From NCBI RefSeq assembly GCF_007997225.1, contig NZ_VORM01000002.1:186001-250000 (forward strand): a stretch of 64,000 nucleotides of DNA, given 5' to 3'. Source of the DNA: Subsaximicrobium wynnwilliamsii. GTDB taxonomy: Bacteria; Bacteroidota; Bacteroidia; Flavobacteriales; Flavobacteriaceae. The position numbers were made by a program, and so were the translations under genes. Below are positions 62,097-64,000 of this stretch, one piece after another (position 1 is the stretch's first letter; each line of letters opens with the position of its first letter). The notes under the pieces were generated by a model that saw only the letters and a list, made by a program, of their open reading frames with translations, was not told the origin of the DNA and ran no database searches.

Positions 62097-63029
62097 ATGT
62101 CACAAATTACCAATACCATACTTATGATTCGTCCTATAAGTTTCAGGATGAACGAGGAAACTGCAGTCAATAATTATTTTCAGCAGGATTTGAGCATCAA
62201 AAATGCCGAAATCAATGCCAAAGCCCAACATGAGTTTGATGCTTTTGTTGAAAAGCTGAAGGCGGTTGGTGTGAACGTCATTGTGGTGCAGGATGACAAA
62301 ACTCCAGATACACCAGATTCCATATTTCCAAACAATTGGGTAAGTTTTCATGAAAATGGGGATATTGGTCTCTATCCCATGTTTGCTGAAAATCGCCGTA
62401 AAGAACGCCGAGAGGACGTATTTCTGACTTTAGAGGAAGCAGGATTTAAAATCAACAACATTGTTGATTATACCACAGCAGAAGATGAAGCGCTATATTT
62501 GGAAGGCACTGGTAGTATTCTTTTGGATCGGGTGCATAGAAAGGCGTATTGTGCGTTGTCACCGCGCGCCGATGAGGATTTATTCATTGAATTTTGTGAG
62601 GATTTTGAATACACGCCTGTTGTGTTCAATGCGTATCAAGATGTTGATGGTAAACGCTTGGCAATCTACCATACCAATGTCATGATGTGTTTGGCAACCG
62701 ATTTTGCGGTAATCTGTTTGGACAGTATTGATGATAAAAAAGAACGCAAGACCGTTGTAAACAGTTTAAAGCAAGATGGAAAAACGATAATTGCCATAAG
62801 CGAAGCACAAATGCACGAGTTTGCTGGTAATATGTTACAGGTGGAAGGCAAGAACGGTCAAGCCTATTTGGTCATGAGTCATGCTGCTCACGAAAGCCTA
62901 ACAACCCAACAAGTTGGAACCATTGAAAAATTCTGCCCCATACTCTCCAGTTCTTTGGAAACCATAGAAACCTGCGGTGGCGGAAGTGCGCGATGCATGA
63001 TGGCTGAAGTGTTTCTACCTAGGGATTAA
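62097..63029 (+). CDS. ctlX: Citrulline utilization hydrolase CtlX (amidinotransferase fold)
   Basis: A 310-aa protein of the arginine deiminase/amidinotransferase fold, the CtlX branch common in Bacteroidota. Fold signatures: DTPDSIFPNNWVSFHENGDI (Asp/Asn loop), LEGTGSILLDRVHRKAYCAL (Glu), YHTNVMMCLATDFAVICLDS (His) and the C-terminal CGGGSARCMMAEVF with the likely catalytic Cys300. The ATG at 62097 (MSQITNTILM) is preferred; the frame extends upstream to 61995 through the leader. TAATTTTG at 62069-62076 is a good -7 box. The exact substrate in this organism is unproven. Confidence 0.88.
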   Translation: MSQITNTILMIRPISFRMNEETAVNNYFQQDLSIKNAEINAKAQHEFDAFVEKLKAVGVNVIVVQDDKTPDTPDSIFPNNWVSFHENGDIGLYPMFAENRRKERREDVFLTLEEAGFKINNIVDYTTAEDEALYLEGTGSILLDRVHRKAYCALSPRADEDLFIEFCEDFEYTPVVFNAYQDVDGKRLAIYHTNVMMCLATDFAVICLDSIDDKKERKTVVNSLKQDGKTIIAISEAQMHEFAGNMLQVEGKNGQAYLVMSHAAHESLTTQQVGTIEKFCPILSSSLETIETCGGGSARCMMAEVFLPRD

Positions 63030-63075
63030 TGATTGACGATTTTTGATTTTTGATTTTCGAAGGTCGGGAATTTGG

Positions 63076-63155
63076 AACCTGCCGGCAGGTTTGAATCTTG
63101 ATCTAAAATACTTTGAACCTTGAACCTTGAACCTTGAACCTTGAACTCTGAACTC
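63076..63155. repeat. Palindrome and heptanucleotide microsatellite (TTGAACC)n
   Basis: AACCTGCCGGCAGGTT at 63076-63091 is a perfect 16-bp palindrome. From about 63113 to 63155 follow about five TTGAACC-like units. The tract lies between the convergent CtlX and kinase genes. Confidence 0.8.
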
Positions 63156-63165
63156 GAAAACCCCT

Positions 63166-63999
63166 CTAGCTTACCGGTTTCATTTTAGGTAGCTCCACAT
63201 AGAATTTTGTACCAACATTGAGTTTGCTTTCTACCCAAATTCGCCCACCATTGAGTTCTACCAATTCTTTGCAGATGGTCAAACCGAGACCGTTGCCTTT
63301 TTCATTGTTGGTACCGGTGGTTGTGAAGTTGGAGTTCAGGAAAATTTTTGAGAGGTTTTCATTGGAGATGCCAACGCCAGTATCTTCCACACAAATTAAG
63401 CTTTTGCCTTGATGATCGGTATTTGAGATCGTGATCACATCGCCCACGCTGGTAAACTTCACAGCATTTGTGATTAGGTTTTGAATTACGATTTCTACCA
63501 TGCTCTTATCGGCATAGATGAAATCACGGTGAGATTCGTCAATAAATGCGATGCGTTTTTGCTCCACTTTCTGCTCCACCAAACTCATCTTATTGTGAAA
63601 CACATCTTGGATGTTGAATATCTCAGGTTTCGGTTTTAGATTCTGCATTTGGGATTTGGACCAATTGAGCAGATTGAACAGCAAGTCTGATGCGCTATCG
63701 GCGTTCTCGCTCAATTCTGGAATGAGGTCTTGAAATTCCTCGCGAGAGAGGTTGTCATCCTTCAGCAAATCAATAAAGGCCTTTATCGAGGAAATGGAAT
63801 CTTTTAAATCATGTGAAACTATGGAGAACAAACGATCCTTGACTTTATTGACTTCCTCCAAATTTTTGATCTTATCAGCATAGACCTTGTTTTGGGAAAC
63901 GAGGCTTGCATCTGGTTGGGTGGAAACACTGTGTTTTTGCGATTTCTTCCTGCGTTCTATATAATAAAGTAAAAACATGGTGCCAACAATCAATAGCAA
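63166..63999 (-). CDS. Membrane histidine kinase, C-terminal part (cut by window edge)
   Basis: The 3' part of a sensor histidine kinase; the start lies beyond the window. A membrane helix (LLIVGTMFLLYYIERRKK) is followed by a short coiled coil, the HisKA domain with FSIVSHDLKDSISSIKAFID (H-box), and the HATPase domain with VIQNLITNAVKF (N), VEDTGVGIS (G1), KGNGLGLTICKELV (G2). In Bacteroidota such kinases usually carry TPR repeats before the membrane helix, which cannot be checked here. No receiver domain follows. Confidence 0.9.
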   Translation of the reverse strand: MLLIVGTMFLLYYIERRKKSQKHSVSTQPDASLVSQNKVYADKIKNLEEVNKVKDRLFSIVSHDLKDSISSIKAFIDLLKDDNLSREEFQDLIPELSENADSASDLLFNLLNWSKSQMQNLKPKPEIFNIQDVFHNKMSLVEQKVEQKRIAFIDESHRDFIYADKSMVEIVIQNLITNAVKFTSVGDVITISNTDHQGKSLICVEDTGVGISNENLSKIFLNSNFTTTGTNNEKGNGLGLTICKELVELNGGRIWVESKLNVGTKFYVELPKMKPVS

Positions 64000-64000
64000 T

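Noticed and set aside
1-64000. tRNA, rRNA, riboswitch or prophage
   Set aside because: I scanned the intergenic stretches for T-loop-like and conserved RNA strings and for phage genes and found none I could support; a covariance-model search would be decisive.

Overview
The window is about 64 kb of chromosome from a member of the Bacteroidota, almost certainly family Flavobacteriaceae. The evidence is the gliding-motility isomerase GldI, a secreted peptidase with a type IX (Por) C-terminal sorting domain, the rpmB-rpmG-DUF4295-ftsY cluster, CtlX, DUF3810, many short lipoprotein signals of the LxxC type, and promoters of the Bacteroidota form (TTTG, about 19-20 bp, TAnnTTTG). Base composition looks moderately AT-rich by eye. 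I saw no rRNA, tRNA, CRISPR array, prophage or intact transposase.

Layout. Positions 1-21.5 kb are mostly minus strand. They hold an RhlE-type helicase, a small anchored protein with an L7/L12-like fold, RimO, two secreted hydrolases, a five-repeat CHRD lipoprotein, and a housekeeping block (exonuclease, FAH hydrolase, Hpt protein, CinA, L28, L33, DUF4295, FtsY). Two neighbouring secreted amidohydrolases and a DUF3810 protein follow. Between RimO and FtsY lies about 6 kb of accessory material that includes a scar made of two different transposase ends. Positions 22-36 kb hold PepD with an elaborate repeat array at its 3' end, a cyclophilin-FKBP fusion, GldI, an NrnA-like phosphoesterase, a PhoD-like phosphatase, Ndk, a type IX-secreted M4 peptidase, a penicillin acylase-type hydrolase and another amidohydrolase. 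Positions 36.2-39 kb are a decay zone with intact DUF2141 and GNAT genes set among broken gene remnants.

Positions 39-59 kb are a stress and envelope region: cardiolipin synthase, NhaA, a complete MarR/GbsR-controlled RND efflux operon with a clear operator, a truncated SpoIIAA-like gene, NDH-2, Dps, and an overlapping operon of MscS channel, cytosolic histidine kinase and NtrC-type sigma-54 activator. Directly downstream comes a run of two unrecorded small genes, glutamate dehydrogenase and a GreA/B-like (Rnk-type) regulator, preceded by a plausible -24/-12 site. I infer that the channel-kinase-activator operon may control this run. Positions 59-64 kb hold Era, an M14 carboxypeptidase, CtlX and the 3' part of a membrane histidine kinase cut by the window edge.

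The main discoveries outside genes are these. A roughly 225-bp miniature inverted-repeat element is present twice in opposite orientation with 8-bp target duplications. A 255-bp tandem duplication with nested 68-bp units lies at the end of pepD. There is a chimeric transposase scar, and a set of 6-9 bp microsatellite-like tracts lies at gene ends and in leaders.
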